From: Jannaschia aquimarina
Lineage (GTDB): Bacteria; Pseudomonadota; Alphaproteobacteria; Rhodobacterales; Rhodobacteraceae
NCBI RefSeq assembly: GCF_000877395.1
Contig: NZ_JYFE01000027.1
Span: forward strand, 62,001-126,000
DNA length: 64,000 bases
Direction of reading: 5' to 3'
The notes beneath the pieces are model-generated. The model was not told the origin of the DNA, did no database searches, and worked only from the letters and a program-made list of their open reading frames with translations. Of the stretch, positions 35,228-46,956 are shown piece after piece. Both the position numbers and the translations under genes were made by a program. Positions within the stretch are counted from its first letter, which is position 1; every line of letters begins with the position of its first letter.

Positions 35228-36382
35228 CTAGTCGAAGGCGGTGCAGGCGGATTCGGGTTCGTCCAGCCCCAGCGTATCGAGTTCGGTGCGCTGGTGCAGG
35301 AACCCTTCGAGCGGGGCATTCGCCACCAGGGCACGGGGATGGACGATGGGGATGGGCTGGCGGAGCTGTCCGTTCCAGGCGCGGAACGTCATCGGCCGGC
35401 CCTTGAAGCCCGCCAGTTCGAACTCGTCGGACAGCAGGAAGGCGCGCAGGGCAGCGGGGTCGGCGGCGCTCGTGCGGGTCACCGCCTCGCCCAGCGCGCG
35501 GATGGCGGCCCAGGCGCCGTAATCCTCGGGCTCCATTTCGCGGCCAGCCGCTTCCTCGAACCGGTTCTGAAGCTGCACGGCGCCCCATTGCTCGACCACC
35601 CGCGCCCAGGTGACGGCGGTCAGCCCTTCGGAGCCTGCGACGGGGCGCGGCTCCCACGTGTTGTAGAGGATGTAGCGGCCGAAATCGCCCAACTCGTCGG
35701 CGACCAGCAGGGCGTCGTAATCGCCCAGATCCTGCGTGAAGAGCGGCACCTCCTGCGCGGCGTTGCGGCGCATGTCGGCGTCGAAGACCCAATCCTTGCG
35801 CGTGCCGATCTCCAGCCCGAATTTCGTCAGGCTGCGTTCCAAAGCCGCCAGATAGGCCAGGTCATCGGGATGGGTGCCCGCGATGACGGGCAGGTCGTCC
35901 CACCGCTTGCGCACCAGGAACTGCGCCAGCGCGTCGGTGCGCATCGCGGTCGAAGGGATGGTGTGCAGCAGGTTCGCGCGGCATTCCGCGTCGCGCAGGT
36001 CGTTGGCGCCTTCGGTGGCGTTGAAGAGGATCGCGCCCTGTGCCTCGGGCAGGTCGGCGATGGCGGTCAGCACTTCGGCCGGGGCGTCGATCACGAGGAA
36101 CAGCGTCTCGCCCAACGCGGCACGGGCGGCCTCGGCCGGGTCCTCGCCCAGCGGAACGGTGCTGTCGGTCAGCGCATATGTCTGGCCCAGGAAGCGGCCC
36201 GTCGTCGCGTTGTCCTCGATGGCGACCGCCGCCCCGTCGAGGCCCAGCCGTTCGGGGCGCGGATCCAGGTTCGACAGGGTCGGCGGAAGCTCTCGCTCGA
36301 CGGTTAGGTAATGCACGGTGACGTCGATCTGGGCCCAGGCGGGCGCTGCCAGGCACATGGTGGCCAGGGCCAGTCTCAGCAT
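35228..36382 (-). CDS. ABC binding protein of the PQQ alcohol dehydrogenase system (TIGR03863)
   Basis: 384 residues from the ATG at 36382 (signal MLRLALATMCLAAPAWA). The fold resembles LivK-type binding proteins, with VTVHYLTVERELPPTLSNL, RTDALAQFLVRKRWDDLPVI and YDALLVADELGDFGRYILYNTWEPRPV. It heads the leftward operon, binding protein, propeller, SnoaL, Asp-rich protein, ATPase, permease. A binding protein with an ABC-2-type permease is an odd pairing that is nevertheless the rule for this system. The longer frame to 36505 is untranslated leader. Confidence 0.85.
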   Translation of the reverse strand: MLRLALATMCLAAPAWAQIDVTVHYLTVERELPPTLSNLDPRPERLGLDGAAVAIEDNATTGRFLGQTYALTDSTVPLGEDPAEAARAALGETLFLVIDAPAEVLTAIADLPEAQGAILFNATEGANDLRDAECRANLLHTIPSTAMRTDALAQFLVRKRWDDLPVIAGTHPDDLAYLAALERSLTKFGLEIGTRKDWVFDADMRRNAAQEVPLFTQDLGDYDALLVADELGDFGRYILYNTWEPRPVAGSEGLTAVTWARVVEQWGAVQLQNRFEEAAGREMEPEDYGAWAAIRALGEAVTRTSAADPAALRAFLLSDEFELAGFKGRPMTFRAWNGQLRQPIPIVHPRALVANAPLEGFLHQRTELDTLGLDEPESACTAFD

Positions 36383-36539
36383 GTCGGTCTGTCCTCCCGA
36401 CGCTGAGGTTAACGGGATGCTCGGCAGCGGCGACCGATACCTTTGTCGCACGCCCTTCCCGGTCCGTCCCGACCAAGGTCCAATGGTGTCCGCCGCGCGG
36501 CCCATCCTAATCAGACTTCAACTCATGGGAGGATCAATC

Positions 36540-37226
36540 ATGACCCGGCATGCCTGCAAGATCGGCCCGACGCTCGCCCTCGTCCTGACCGCGCTTGGCA
36601 CCACCGCGCTCGCCCATGGCGACGTGAAGCCACAGGCGGTCGACGTCTCGACGCTGCCGCCCATCGAAGGCGACTGGCTGACCGAGAACCCCTATCGCGT
36701 GGACGCCGTCGGCGAGGAGGTCTGGGCCGAGGCGCTGCGCATCGGCGCTTCCGGCTACAACCAGAACTGTGCCCGCTGCCACGGGCTCGAGGCGATCTCG
36801 GGCGGGCTCGCGCCGGACCTGCGCTTCCTCGAGGCCGAGGAATACGGCGACGAATGGTATGTGGAGCGGTTCCGCGAGGGATACACCCAGAACGGCATCA
36901 CCAAGATGCCCGCCTTCGGAGAGCTTCTGGGGCAGGAGGCTGCCTGGGCCATCCGGACCTATATCGAGACCCGCCCCGATGACGGCGCCATGGAGGACGT
37001 GACGCCCGAACTGGCCGCCATGCGCGACGACCTGAAGGCCGGATCCGCCGACGGGGCCGCCGCCGCCGCCCGCCTGCAGGAGATCGCGGCCGAGATCGAA
37101 ACGCTCTCCGGTGCGCCCGTCGCCGACAGCGCGGCCTGGCGCGCGGCGAACGCGCTGAACGCCGATCCCACGGCGACCGCCAAGGCCGCCGAGATCCTCA
37201 CGATCGGCCTGTCCGCCGCGAAGTGA
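36540..37226 (+). CDS. pedF: Cytochrome c-550 PedF with C-terminal extension
   Basis: 228 residues from the ATG at 36540 (GGGAGG upstream). The signal peptide ends near ALA, and the mature protein starts HGDVKPQAVDVSTLPP. A single haem site NQNCARCHGLE and the axial Met in ITKMPAF fit PedF, the electron acceptor of quinoprotein alcohol dehydrogenases. After the cytochrome domain, about 80 residues of Ala/Glu-rich helix (AAMRDDLKAGSADGAAAAARL, then LQEIAAEIETLS) extend it beyond the roughly 150 residues I would expect. It is divergent from the TIGR03863 operon. Confidence 0.85.
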   Translation: MTRHACKIGPTLALVLTALGTTALAHGDVKPQAVDVSTLPPIEGDWLTENPYRVDAVGEEVWAEALRIGASGYNQNCARCHGLEAISGGLAPDLRFLEAEEYGDEWYVERFREGYTQNGITKMPAFGELLGQEAAWAIRTYIETRPDDGAMEDVTPELAAMRDDLKAGSADGAAAAARLQEIAAEIETLSGAPVADSAAWRAANALNADPTATAKAAEILTIGLSAAK

Positions 37227-38119
37227 GGCGCGCGGCCCTCTGTCTGACGCTGATCGCCGCCCTCTTGCCGGGGGCGGCTTTCGCCGATGATCCGTGTGCG
37301 GATCACATCCCGCAGGCCCGTCCCCAGAATGCCAGCCGCGACATCGTCGGCCAGGAACTGGACGTCATCCAGGAGCGGGGCTGGATCCTGATCGCCGTCT
37401 ACGAGGACTTTCCCCCCTATTCCTGGGAGGAGGGCGGCGAGGCGCGCGGCATCGACGTGGAGATCGGCCGCCTGATCGCCGAGGATCTGGGCGTCGAGCC
37501 GCGCTTCACCTTCGTGGATGCGGGAGAGACGCTGGAGACGGATCTGCGGGTGAACCTGTGGCAGGGCGGGGTGATCGGTGGGCGGGTCGCCAACGTCATG
37601 ATGCGGATCCCCTATGATGCCCGGTTTGCCTGCCGGGTCGAGCAGGTGGTCTTTACCGGCCAATATGCCGGCGAACGCATCGCCATCGCCTATTCCGAAG
37701 CCGCCTATCCCGACGATCCCCCGACGCCCGCCTATTTCCGCTACGACACGGTATCGGTCGAGAACGACTCCATCTCGGATTTCTATCTGTCCGCCTTCGC
37801 GGGCGGGCAGGTCCGGTCCAATGTCCGGCGGTTCCCGACCATGGCCGAGGCCATGGATGCGCTGGCGGCCGGAGAGGTGCAGGCGGCGATGGGCCCCCTG
37901 TCGCAGATCGAATTCGGGCTGGCTGAAGGGCTCGCCGCCCACACTCCGCCGCTACCGGGCTTCGCGGTGGGGCAATGGACGATCGGGCTGGGCGTGAACT
38001 TCCAGTATCGGCCGCTGGCCTATTCGGTGGACGACGCCATCTGGGCGGCCCTGTCCGACGGGCGCATCGAAGAGATCCACCGCAGCTACGGCGTGAGCTT
38101 CCAGCAACCGGAACGCTAG
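37223..38119 (+). CDS. XoxJ/MoxJ-like periplasmic protein of quinoprotein dehydrogenase systems (TIGR03871 type)
   Basis: 298 residues starting at a GTG that overlaps the pedF stop (GTGA). Signal peptide MRRAALCLTLIAALLPGAAFA. The mature part is a solute-binding family 3 fold (LIAVYEDFPPYSWEEGGEARG, MMRIPYDARFA, FTGQYAGERIAIAYSE, MAEAMDALAAGEVQAAMGP). XoxJ-type proteins associate with lanthanide methanol dehydrogenases and may help activate them. The gene pairs with the cytochrome as in xoxGJ clusters. Confidence 0.85.
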   Translation: MRRAALCLTLIAALLPGAAFADDPCADHIPQARPQNASRDIVGQELDVIQERGWILIAVYEDFPPYSWEEGGEARGIDVEIGRLIAEDLGVEPRFTFVDAGETLETDLRVNLWQGGVIGGRVANVMMRIPYDARFACRVEQVVFTGQYAGERIAIAYSEAAYPDDPPTPAYFRYDTVSVENDSISDFYLSAFAGGQVRSNVRRFPTMAEAMDALAAGEVQAAMGPLSQIEFGLAEGLAAHTPPLPGFAVGQWTIGLGVNFQYRPLAYSVDDAIWAALSDGRIEEIHRSYGVSFQQPER

Positions 38120-38251
38120 GGCGTCCGGGTACGGTCGCGTCCATCGCAAAGCTGCCGGAGCGGTGCGCCCGGCACCCTAGGCCACCAAGGTCGCATTTGC
38201 GTCGCGTGGCCGTGGCCCCTAGCGTGTCCGCAGGATGAGGAGGATCGCATC

Positions 38252-38839
38252 ATGGAGATGACCGGAACCCGCACCATCGCGGCCCCCCCGCAGGTCGTAT
38301 GGGATGCGTTGCTCGACGCGGATGTCCTCAAGGAATGCGTGCCCGGCTGCACCGAGATGTCGGGCAATCCCGATGACGGCTTCGAGGCGACGGTGGTCCA
38401 GAAGGTCGGACCCGTGAAGGCGACCTTCCGCGGACAGGTCACGCTGGAAGACCGTGTCGAGCCCCAGAGCCTGCGCTTGTCCGGCGAGGGCAAGGGTGGG
38501 GCTGCGGGCTTTGCCAAGGGCGGCGCGCTGGTGACGTTGACGCCGGCCGGAGCCGGCACGGAACTGACTTACGAAGTGGATGCCCGCGTGGGCGGCAAGC
38601 TGGCTCAACTGGGCAGCCGCATCGTGGATTCGTTCGCCGCCAAGATGGCCGACCAGTTCTTCGAGCGATTCCAGAACGCGGTGGCGCCCGACGCCCCCGA
38701 CCCGGCCGAGGCGCCCGCGCCCGAGCCTGCAGCATCGGCACCCGAACCGGCAGAGGCCCAGGCCGCTCCGGAGGGGGGCGAGACGGATCAATCCAAAGAG
38801 AAGAAAGGCTGGTTCCGCCGACTCATCTCGGCGGACTGA
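38252..38839 (+). CDS. coxG: CoxG-like SRPBCC protein with charged tail
   Basis: 195 residues. Residues 1-145 form the CoxG/START-like fold ([65 protein letters not shown]). It is followed by a Pro/Ala/Glu-rich linker and [14 protein letters not shown]. CoxG proteins help attach or mature CO-dehydrogenase-like molybdenum hydroxylases and may carry quinones. First gene of the cox operon, 132 bp after the XoxJ-like gene. Confidence 0.85.
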   Translation: MEMTGTRTIAAPPQVVWDALLDADVLKECVPGCTEMSGNPDDGFEATVVQKVGPVKATFRGQVTLEDRVEPQSLRLSGEGKGGAAGFAKGGALVTLTPAGAGTELTYEVDARVGGKLAQLGSRIVDSFAAKMADQFFERFQNAVAPDAPDPAEAPAPEPAASAPEPAEAQAAPEGGETDQSKEKKGWFRRLISAD

Positions 38840-38867
38840 GCACGCGAACATCAGGGAGGAGACCGGG

Positions 38868-39350
38868 ATGAAGGTCACGATGACCGTCAACGGAAAGGAA
38901 CGCAGCGCCGAGACCGAGGGGCGGACGCTGCTATCCGAATATCTGCGCGAGGGGCTGCGGCTCACGGGCACCCATGTCGGCTGCGACACCAGCCAGTGTG
39001 GCGCCTGCCTCGTCCATGTGGACGGACAGCCGGCCAAGGCCTGCACCGTTCTGGCGCAGGATTGCGAGGGTGCCGAGGTCACGACGATCGAAGGCATGGC
39101 CAATGCCGACGGCTCGCTGAGCCGGATCCAGCAGGCGTTCCAGGATCATCACGGGCTTCAGTGCGGCTTCTGCACGCCGGGCATGGTGATGGCGGCGGCG
39201 GCACTGCTCAAGGACAACCCGCAGCCGACCGAAGCCGACGTGCGCCACTACCTCGAAGGCAACATCTGCCGCTGCACGGGCTACCACAACATCGTCAAGT
39301 CGGTGCTGGCGGCCAGCGGTCAGAGCGTCGAGCCGGTCGCGGCCGAGTGA
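38868..39350 (+). CDS. coxS: Molybdenum hydroxylase small [2Fe-2S] subunit
   Basis: 160 residues from the ATG at 38868, preceded by [26 protein letters not shown] binds the plant-type [2Fe-2S] centre, and CGFCTPGM with [10 protein letters not shown] binds the second centre. It passes electrons from the molybdenum site to FAD. The frame extends upstream, antisense and unused. Operon position coxG-coxS-coxL. Confidence 0.92.
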   Translation: MKVTMTVNGKERSAETEGRTLLSEYLREGLRLTGTHVGCDTSQCGACLVHVDGQPAKACTVLAQDCEGAEVTTIEGMANADGSLSRIQQAFQDHHGLQCGFCTPGMVMAAAALLKDNPQPTEADVRHYLEGNICRCTGYHNIVKSVLAASGQSVEPVAAE

Positions 39351-39467
39351 CGAAGCGGCCCGGCCTCGCGCCGGGTCCCCAAGCGGCCACCGCGGCTGGA
39401 TCCGCGTGCGCCGGACTTATCGGATTTCAGACCCCGCGCGGGGTCACATGAGACAGGGAGGACGTCC

Positions 39468-41899
<2,432 letters not shown>

Positions 41900-41900
<1 letters not shown>

Positions 41901-42106
41901 TGCCGGTCGAGCGCGACGAGCACATGCGCGCGACGCCGCGGACCTCGCGGCGTCTGGCGGCCGGCTCGCTGCTTCTGTGGGCGGGGCTCTGCCTCGTCCT
42001 GGCGGCGGGGTTCGGCGTCCTCTGGGGCCCGCTCACCGCGCTCAATACCTTCCTCGTGGCCGGGATCATCCTGCCCGGTGCGATCTTTTTCGTCTCGAAC
42101 TTCTGA
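41900..42106 (+). CDS. Small membrane protein between coxL and coxM
   Basis: 68 residues with two hydrophobic helices (LAAGSLLLWAGLCLVLAAGF and LNTFLVAGIILPGAIFFVSNF). Its ATG shares one base with the coxL stop and it ends 11 bp before coxM, so it is made with the enzyme. I do not recognise a family. It could help recruit the oxidoreductase to the membrane, perhaps with CoxG. Confidence 0.7.
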
Positions 42107-42117
42107 AGGGACATCCG

Positions 42118-42921
42118 ATGTACAACTTCGAACTGGTCAAACCCTCCTCGGTCGCCGACGCCGTCAGCGCGTTGCAGGGCGAGGACGCGCAGGCGCTGGG
42201 CGGCGGTCAGACCTTGCTGCCGACGATGAAGGCGCGGCTGGCGCAGATGGAGACGCTGGTCTCGCTGAGCCATATCGACGAGATCAAGGGCGTCTGCACC
42301 GACGATCAGGGGCGCCTCTGCGTCGGCGGAGGCACGACGCATGCCGCGGCGGCCGAAGCGTTGTCGGGCTACCCGGCGCTGGCCTCGCTGGCCGCGCGGA
42401 TCGGCGACCCGGCGGTGCGCGCGCGGGGCACGATCGGCGGCAGCCTCGCCAATGACGATCCGTCGGCCTGCTGGCCGGCAGGGGCGCTAGGCTCGGGCGC
42501 GACCATCGTGGCAGTCGGCTCCGGCGGCAGCCGCGAGATCGCGGCGGACGACTTCTTCCAGGGCATGTTCACCACCGCGCTGGACGAAGGCGAGATCATC
42601 ACAGAGGTCAAGTTCCCCGTCCCGGAAAAAGCCGCTTACGAGAAGTTCCTGCAACCCGCCTCGCGCTTCCCGCTGGTCGCGGCCTTCGTGGCGAAGTTCT
42701 CCGACGGGGTGCGGGTCGCGATCACCGGTGCGTCGCAGGACGGAGTGTTCCGCTGGACCGAGGCGGAGCAGGCGTTGTCGTCCAACTTCTCGGCGGACGC
42801 CGTGACCGGCCTTGCAGCGCCGGACGGGTCGGGCATGATCTCCGATCTGCACGGGTCGGGCGACTACCGGGCCCATCTGGTCCGCGTGATGACAGCACGT
42901 GCGGTGACAGCCGCGAGCTGA
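42118..42921 (+). CDS. coxM: Molybdenum hydroxylase FAD subunit
   Basis: 267 residues. The FAD-binding PCMH fold is shown by ALGGGQTLLPTMKARL near residue 27 and TIGGSLANDDPSACWPA near residue 103, with a CO-dehydrogenase flavoprotein C-terminal domain (EKFLQPASRFPLVAAFVAKF). It takes electrons from CoxS and passes them to the quinone pool or another carrier. Last gene of the cox operon; a hairpin terminator follows. Confidence 0.9.
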   Translation: MYNFELVKPSSVADAVSALQGEDAQALGGGQTLLPTMKARLAQMETLVSLSHIDEIKGVCTDDQGRLCVGGGTTHAAAAEALSGYPALASLAARIGDPAVRARGTIGGSLANDDPSACWPAGALGSGATIVAVGSGGSREIAADDFFQGMFTTALDEGEIITEVKFPVPEKAAYEKFLQPASRFPLVAAFVAKFSDGVRVAITGASQDGVFRWTEAEQALSSNFSADAVTGLAAPDGSGMISDLHGSGDYRAHLVRVMTARAVTAAS

Positions 42922-42940
42922 CGCGCCGCAACGTCAGCGG

Positions 42941-42979
42941 AAAAGGGGGCCTTCGTGGGATGCGGAGGCCTTTTTCTTT
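42941..42979 (+). terminator. Terminator after coxM
   Basis: GGCCT (42948-42952) pairs with AGGCC (42966-42970), extended by G-T and A-T pairs, and is followed by TTTTTCTTT (42971-42979). It begins 19 bp after the coxM stop and separates the cox and paa operons. Confidence 0.6.
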
Positions 42980-42987
42980 AGCTGAAT

Positions 42988-43024
42988 ACGTTACATGATG
43001 TACGTCGAGAGAAAATTCCGTAAC
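42988..43024 (+). promoter_or_regulatory. Candidate operator/promoter of the paa operon
   Basis: The gap before the thiolase gene turns AT-rich. It contains TACATGATGTA (42992-43002), an 11-bp palindrome, and inverted GTTAC (42990-42994) and CCGTAAC (43018-43024) elements 30 bp apart. Similar GTTAC/GTAAC elements recur in front of paaZ at 50240-50275. A site for PaaX or another regulator is plausible. Confidence 0.45.
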
Positions 43025-43083
43025 ATATTTCTTGAGGACGGGCGTCGAATGGTTTATTTCCGTTGGATCGGAGGAGGATCATC

Positions 43084-44292
43084 TTGCGCGACGCCTTCAT
43101 CTGCGACGGGGCTCGGACCCCTATCGGGCGCTATGGCGGCGTGCTGTCTTCTGTGCGTGCCGACGACCTTGCGGCCCTGCCCATCGCGGCGCTGACGGCG
43201 CGCAATGAGGGGCTCGATCCGGCGGCCATCGACGAGGTGCTGCTGGGCGCGGCCAATCAGGCGGGCGAGGACAATCGCAACGTCGCGCGCATGGCGGCGC
43301 TGCTGGCTGGCCTGCCCGAGACGGTTCCCGGGATCACGCTCAATCGCCTGTGCGCGTCCGGGATGGACGCGGTCGGGTTCGCGGCGCGGGGCATCAGGGC
43401 GGGCGACTATGACCTGACCATCGCCGGCGGCGTCGAGAGCATGAGCCGGGCGCCTTTCGTCATGGGCAAGGCCACGGCCGCTTTCAGCCGCGCGGCCGAG
43501 ATCTTCGACACCACCATCGGCTGGCGCTTCGTGAACCCGCGTATGGAGGCCGCTTACGGCACCCATTCGATGCCCCAGACCGCCGACAACGTCGCCGCCG
43601 ATTACGATATCTCACGTGAGGATCAGGACGCCTTTGCCTTGCGCTCCCAGCAGCGCCGGGCCGCCGCCCGGGATGCGGGTGTCTTCGCCGAGGAGATCGT
43701 GCCGGTCGAGATACCGCGTCGCCGGGGCGACCCGCAGATCGTCACCGAGGACGAGCATCCGCGCCCCGACACCGACCCGGCCGGGCTGGCCAAGCTGCGC
43801 GGCATCAACGGTCCCGATCTGACGGTGACGGCGGGCAATGCCAGCGGCGTCAATGACGGCGCCGCCGCGCTGCTCGTCGCGTCGGCGGACGGGGCCCGCG
43901 CGCAAGGCCTGACACCGCTGGCCCGGGTGGTGACGATGGCCTCGGCCGGGGTCGCGCCGCGCATCATGGGCGTGGGCCCGGTTCCCGCGATCCGCAAGGC
44001 GCTGGATCGCGCGGGGCTGACCATCGAGCAGATGGATGTGATCGAGCTGAACGAGGCCTTCGCGGCCCAGGCGCTCGCCGTGACGCGCGAGCTGGGCCTC
44101 GCGGATGACGACGTACGAGTGAACCCGAATGGCGGTGCCATCGCACTGGGCCATCCGCTGGGCATGTCGGGCGCCCGCCTCGTCCTGACGGCGGTGCGGC
44201 AACTGGTCCGCACGGGCGGGCGTTATGCCTTGTGCACGATGTGCGTCGGTGTCGGGCAGGGCACCGCGCTGATTCTGGAGGCGGCTCGATGA
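43084..44292 (+). CDS. paaJ: 3-oxoadipyl-CoA / 3-oxo-5,6-didehydrosuberyl-CoA thiolase
   Basis: 402 residues of the thiolase family: [13 protein letters not shown] (acylated Cys), [49 protein letters not shown] and [10 protein letters not shown] (second Cys). The start is most likely TTG at 43084, with GGAGGAGG six bases upstream; no ATG fits. In the phenylacetate pathway it cleaves the C8 and C6 3-oxoacyl-CoAs. PcaF would be an equivalent label, and the paa neighbours decide. Confidence 0.88.
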   Translation: MRDAFICDGARTPIGRYGGVLSSVRADDLAALPIAALTARNEGLDPAAIDEVLLGAANQAGEDNRNVARMAALLAGLPETVPGITLNRLCASGMDAVGFAARGIRAGDYDLTIAGGVESMSRAPFVMGKATAAFSRAAEIFDTTIGWRFVNPRMEAAYGTHSMPQTADNVAADYDISREDQDAFALRSQQRRAAARDAGVFAEEIVPVEIPRRRGDPQIVTEDEHPRPDTDPAGLAKLRGINGPDLTVTAGNASGVNDGAAALLVASADGARAQGLTPLARVVTMASAGVAPRIMGVGPVPAIRKALDRAGLTIEQMDVIELNEAFAAQALAVTRELGLADDDVRVNPNGGAIALGHPLGMSGARLVLTAVRQLVRTGGRYALCTMCVGVGQGTALILEAAR

Positions 44293-44753
44293 GCTATGAC
44301 ATTCACATCACGCGCAAGCAGTTCTGGGCGGACGAGGAGGGCGAGGCGATCTCCCGAGAGGAGTGGCTGGCGCATGTCGCGGCCTCGCCAGACCTGACGG
44401 AGTCGGAGGCCAAGATGTTCGGTGAGGATCCGCCCATCGCGCGGGACATCTGCCTGCCTGATGGTTCGACCGAGACGGTTTGGTGGAGGCGCGGGGACAT
44501 CCGCGCCTACGGTCCGACGACCGAGCTGCTCGTCGCGCTCTATCCGCATGCCCGCACTCTCGGCGCCAAGCTGCAGGGCGACGACGGCGAGATGTACGGA
44601 CCGGATGGGCAGGTGGTCGAGCGCGATCCGGAACGGCAGGGGCTCGAGCCGGCGGTGCCCGGCGCTTCGGCGCCCGGTTCCGCTCCGGCCGACGAGAAAC
44701 CCCGCCACGGCTGGCTGGCCGCCCTTCTCGGCCGGCTCAAGGGCGAGCGATAG
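44289..44753 (+). CDS. Hypothetical protein between paaJ and paaA
   Basis: 154 residues, ATG overlapping the thiolase stop (ATGA). The N-terminal part ([46 protein letters not shown]) looks like a small soluble domain seen in unnamed bacterial proteins. The C-terminal part is a Pro/Ala linker ending in a basic helix ([14 protein letters not shown]), a layout like the CoxG tail. Not a known paa component. It sits 10 bp before paaA and would be co-translated. Confidence 0.7.
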   Translation: MSYDIHITRKQFWADEEGEAISREEWLAHVAASPDLTESEAKMFGEDPPIARDICLPDGSTETVWWRRGDIRAYGPTTELLVALYPHARTLGAKLQGDDGEMYGPDGQVVERDPERQGLEPAVPGASAPGSAPADEKPRHGWLAALLGRLKGER

Positions 44754-44763
44754 GAGAGCACGC

Positions 44764-45741
44764 ATGTACGCTCAGATGATCAAATCCGAGGCGACGGGCG
44801 ACGATCCCGAAAAGCTGGCCGCCTTCCAGGCCCGGATCGACGCGGGCGAGAAGATCGAGCCCAAGGACTGGATGCCCGAGGGCTATCGGAAGACCCTCAT
44901 CCGCCAGATCGGCCAGCACGCCCATTCCGAGATCGTGGGCCAACTGCCCGAAGGCAATTGGATCACCCGCGCGCCCTCGCTGGAGCGGAAGGCGATCCTT
45001 CTGGCCAAGGTGCAGGACGAGGCGGGTCATGGCCTGTACCTCTACGGCGCCGCCGAGACGCTGGGCGTCAGCCGGGACGAGTTGACCGAGATGCTGCTGG
45101 ACGGGCGGATGAAGTATTCGTCGATCTTCAACTACCCGACCCTGACCTGGGCGGATATGGGCGCCGTCGGCTGGCTGGTCGACGGGGCGGCGATCATGAA
45201 CCAGGTGCCTCTGCAACGCACCTCCTACGGGCCCTATGCCCGCGCCATGGTGCGCATCTGCAAGGAGGAGTCGTTCCACCAGCGGCAGGGCTTCCACATC
45301 ATGATGCAGATGGCCAAGGGGACCGAGGCGCAGAGACGGATGGCGCAGGACGCGCTGGATCGCTTCTGGTACCCGTCGCTGATGATGTTCGGCCCGTCCG
45401 ACAAGGACAGCGTCCATTCCGCCCAGTCGATGAAGTGGCGGATCAAGATGAACACGAATGACGAGCTACGCCAGAAGTTCGTGGATCAGACCGTGCCGCA
45501 GGCCGAATATCTGGGCCTCACCGTGCCGGACCCCGACCTGGCCTGGAACGAGGAGAAGGGCGGCTACGACTTCACCGAACCCGACTGGTCCGAATTCCAC
45601 GACGTCCTTCGCGGCAACGGCCCTTGCAACCGGGAGCGGTTGGAGGCGCGCAACCGCGCCTGGGACGACGGCGCTTGGGTCCGTGAGGGCATGATGGCCC
45701 ATGCCGCCAAACGGCGGGCGGCGAAGGTGGCGGCGGAATGA
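44764..45741 (+). CDS. paaA: Phenylacetyl-CoA 1,2-epoxidase catalytic subunit
   Basis: 325 residues of the ferritin-like diiron fold. [20 protein letters not shown] and [15 protein letters not shown] supply the Glu/His iron ligands. [13 protein letters not shown] and [14 protein letters not shown] are PaaA landmarks. The subunit epoxidises the phenylacetyl-CoA ring with oxygen, together with PaaC and reductase PaaE. Length and motifs are normal. Confidence 0.95.
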   Translation: MYAQMIKSEATGDDPEKLAAFQARIDAGEKIEPKDWMPEGYRKTLIRQIGQHAHSEIVGQLPEGNWITRAPSLERKAILLAKVQDEAGHGLYLYGAAETLGVSRDELTEMLLDGRMKYSSIFNYPTLTWADMGAVGWLVDGAAIMNQVPLQRTSYGPYARAMVRICKEESFHQRQGFHIMMQMAKGTEAQRRMAQDALDRFWYPSLMMFGPSDKDSVHSAQSMKWRIKMNTNDELRQKFVDQTVPQAEYLGLTVPDPDLAWNEEKGGYDFTEPDWSEFHDVLRGNGPCNRERLEARNRAWDDGAWVREGMMAHAAKRRAAKVAAE

Positions 45742-45872
45742 TCGCCGCACCCGATCCGTCATGGCGTTTGGCCGAGGTGAACGTCGCCCGTCTGAAGGCG
45801 CCGATCGACTCGCCAGTGGTGACGCCCTTTGCCGAGGCGCTGCCCGCCCCTGGCTGCGGAGTGACTCCATGA
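45738..45872 (+). pseudogene. Truncated DUF3291-like cistron between paaA and paaB
   Basis: A 44-codon frame starts in the paaA stop (ATGA) and stops inside the paaB ATG (ATGA). Residues 8-36 (SWRLAEVNVARLKAPIDSP, then VVTPFAEAL) match the N-terminus of DUF3291 proteins, which are roughly 150 residues long. The rest is missing and ends PAPGCGVTP. It looks like the remnant of an internally deleted gene whose truncation kept translational coupling intact. Confidence 0.75.
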
Positions 45873-46207
45873 GCAACCATGCTTCGACCCCCTATCCGGG
45901 CACCGAGGTGCCGGACGGCAAGACCAAGGCCGAGTGGCCCCTGTGGGAGATCTTCATCCGGGGACAGCACGGTATGAGTCACCGCCATGTCGGCAGCCTG
46001 CATGCGCCCGACGCCGAAACGGCGATCCGCAACGCGCGCGACGTTTACACGCGCCGCAACGAGGGCGTCAGCATCTGGGTGGTCGAGGCGTCGCGCATCG
46101 CGGCCTCCAGCCCGTCCGACAAGGGCCCGCTTTACGAGCCGTCCGAAAGCAAGGTCTACCGCCATCCCGGCTTCTTCGACATTCCCGACGATGTGGGGCC
46201 GATGTGA
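45869..46207 (+). CDS. paaB: Phenylacetyl-CoA epoxidase subunit PaaB
   Basis: 112 residues: WPLWEIFIRGQHGMSHRHVGSLHA, AIRNARDVYTRRNEGVSIWVVE and a YRHPGFFDIPDDVGPM tail are typical PaaB. It bridges two PaaAC units and may pass electrons from PaaE. ATG at 45869 overlaps the DUF3291 remnant stop. Its own stop overlaps the paaC GTG. Confidence 0.93.
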   Translation: MSNHASTPYPGTEVPDGKTKAEWPLWEIFIRGQHGMSHRHVGSLHAPDAETAIRNARDVYTRRNEGVSIWVVEASRIAASSPSDKGPLYEPSESKVYRHPGFFDIPDDVGPM

Positions 46208-46956
46208 GCGCGCTGTTCGAATTCCTGTGCCGTCAGGGCGACAGCACGCTGATCCTGGGTCAGCGGCTCGGCGAATGGTGCGGTCACGCGCCCGCCCTCG
46301 AAGAGGATATCGCGCTGGCCAATGTCGCGCTCGACCTGATCGGTCAGACGCAGATGTGGCTGGGTCTCGCCACCGAGGTGGAGGGCGCCGTGCGGGACGC
46401 GGACGATCTGGCCATGCGCCGCGACGTCTGGGATTTCCGCAACCTTCTGCTGGTCGAGCAGCCGAACGGCGATTTCGGCCAGACGACGATGCGGCAATGG
46501 CTCTTCGATCAGTTCCACGTCCTGCAACTCGAACGCCTCTGCGACAGCGCGGACGATCGGGTTGCGGCAATCGCCGCCAAGGCCGTCAAGGAGGTGCGCT
46601 ACCACCTGGAGAGATCCTCCGGGACGGTGATCGCGTTGGGCGACGGGACAGAGGAAAGCCACGGCAGGATGCAGGCCGCGCTCGACCGGCTGTGGCCCTA
46701 TGCGGGCGAGATGTTCGAGAGCGATGCCATCGACGCGGAACTGGCCGAAGCCGGGATCGCGCCGGAGCCGGCCGATCTGCGCGCGCCATGGGATGTGGCC
46801 GTGGACGCGACCCTCGCCGAGGCGACGCTGACCCGTCCGGAAAGCGACTTCACCCAGACCGGTGGGCGGTCCGGCAAGCGCCATAGCGAGCATCTGGGCC
46901 ACCTGCTGGCGCAGATGCAGTGGCTCCCGAGGGCCTATCCCGATGCGCGCTGGTGA
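46204..46956 (+). CDS. paaC: Phenylacetyl-CoA epoxidase structural subunit PaaC
   Basis: 250 residues from a GTG at 46204 that overlaps the paaB stop. QRLGEWCGHAPALEEDIALANVALDLIGQ (in two pieces), DVWDFRNLLLVEQPNGDF, KEVRYHLERSS and GKRHSEHLGHLLAQMQ match PaaC, a ferritin-like partner that lacks a functional diiron site and stabilises PaaA. It overlaps paaD by 14 bp. Confidence 0.93.
   Translation: MSALFEFLCRQGDSTLILGQRLGEWCGHAPALEEDIALANVALDLIGQTQMWLGLATEVEGAVRDADDLAMRRDVWDFRNLLLVEQPNGDFGQTTMRQWLFDQFHVLQLERLCDSADDRVAAIAAKAVKEVRYHLERSSGTVIALGDGTEESHGRMQAALDRLWPYAGEMFESDAIDAELAEAGIAPEPADLRAPWDVAVDATLAEATLTRPESDFTQTGGRSGKRHSEHLGHLLAQMQWLPRAYPDARW

Noticed and set aside
33906..35792. Long minus-strand frame suggesting a 628-residue protein
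   Set aside because: Only its last 118 codons (SnoaL-like) make sense; the rest is an out-of-frame reading of the beta-propeller and binding-protein genes.
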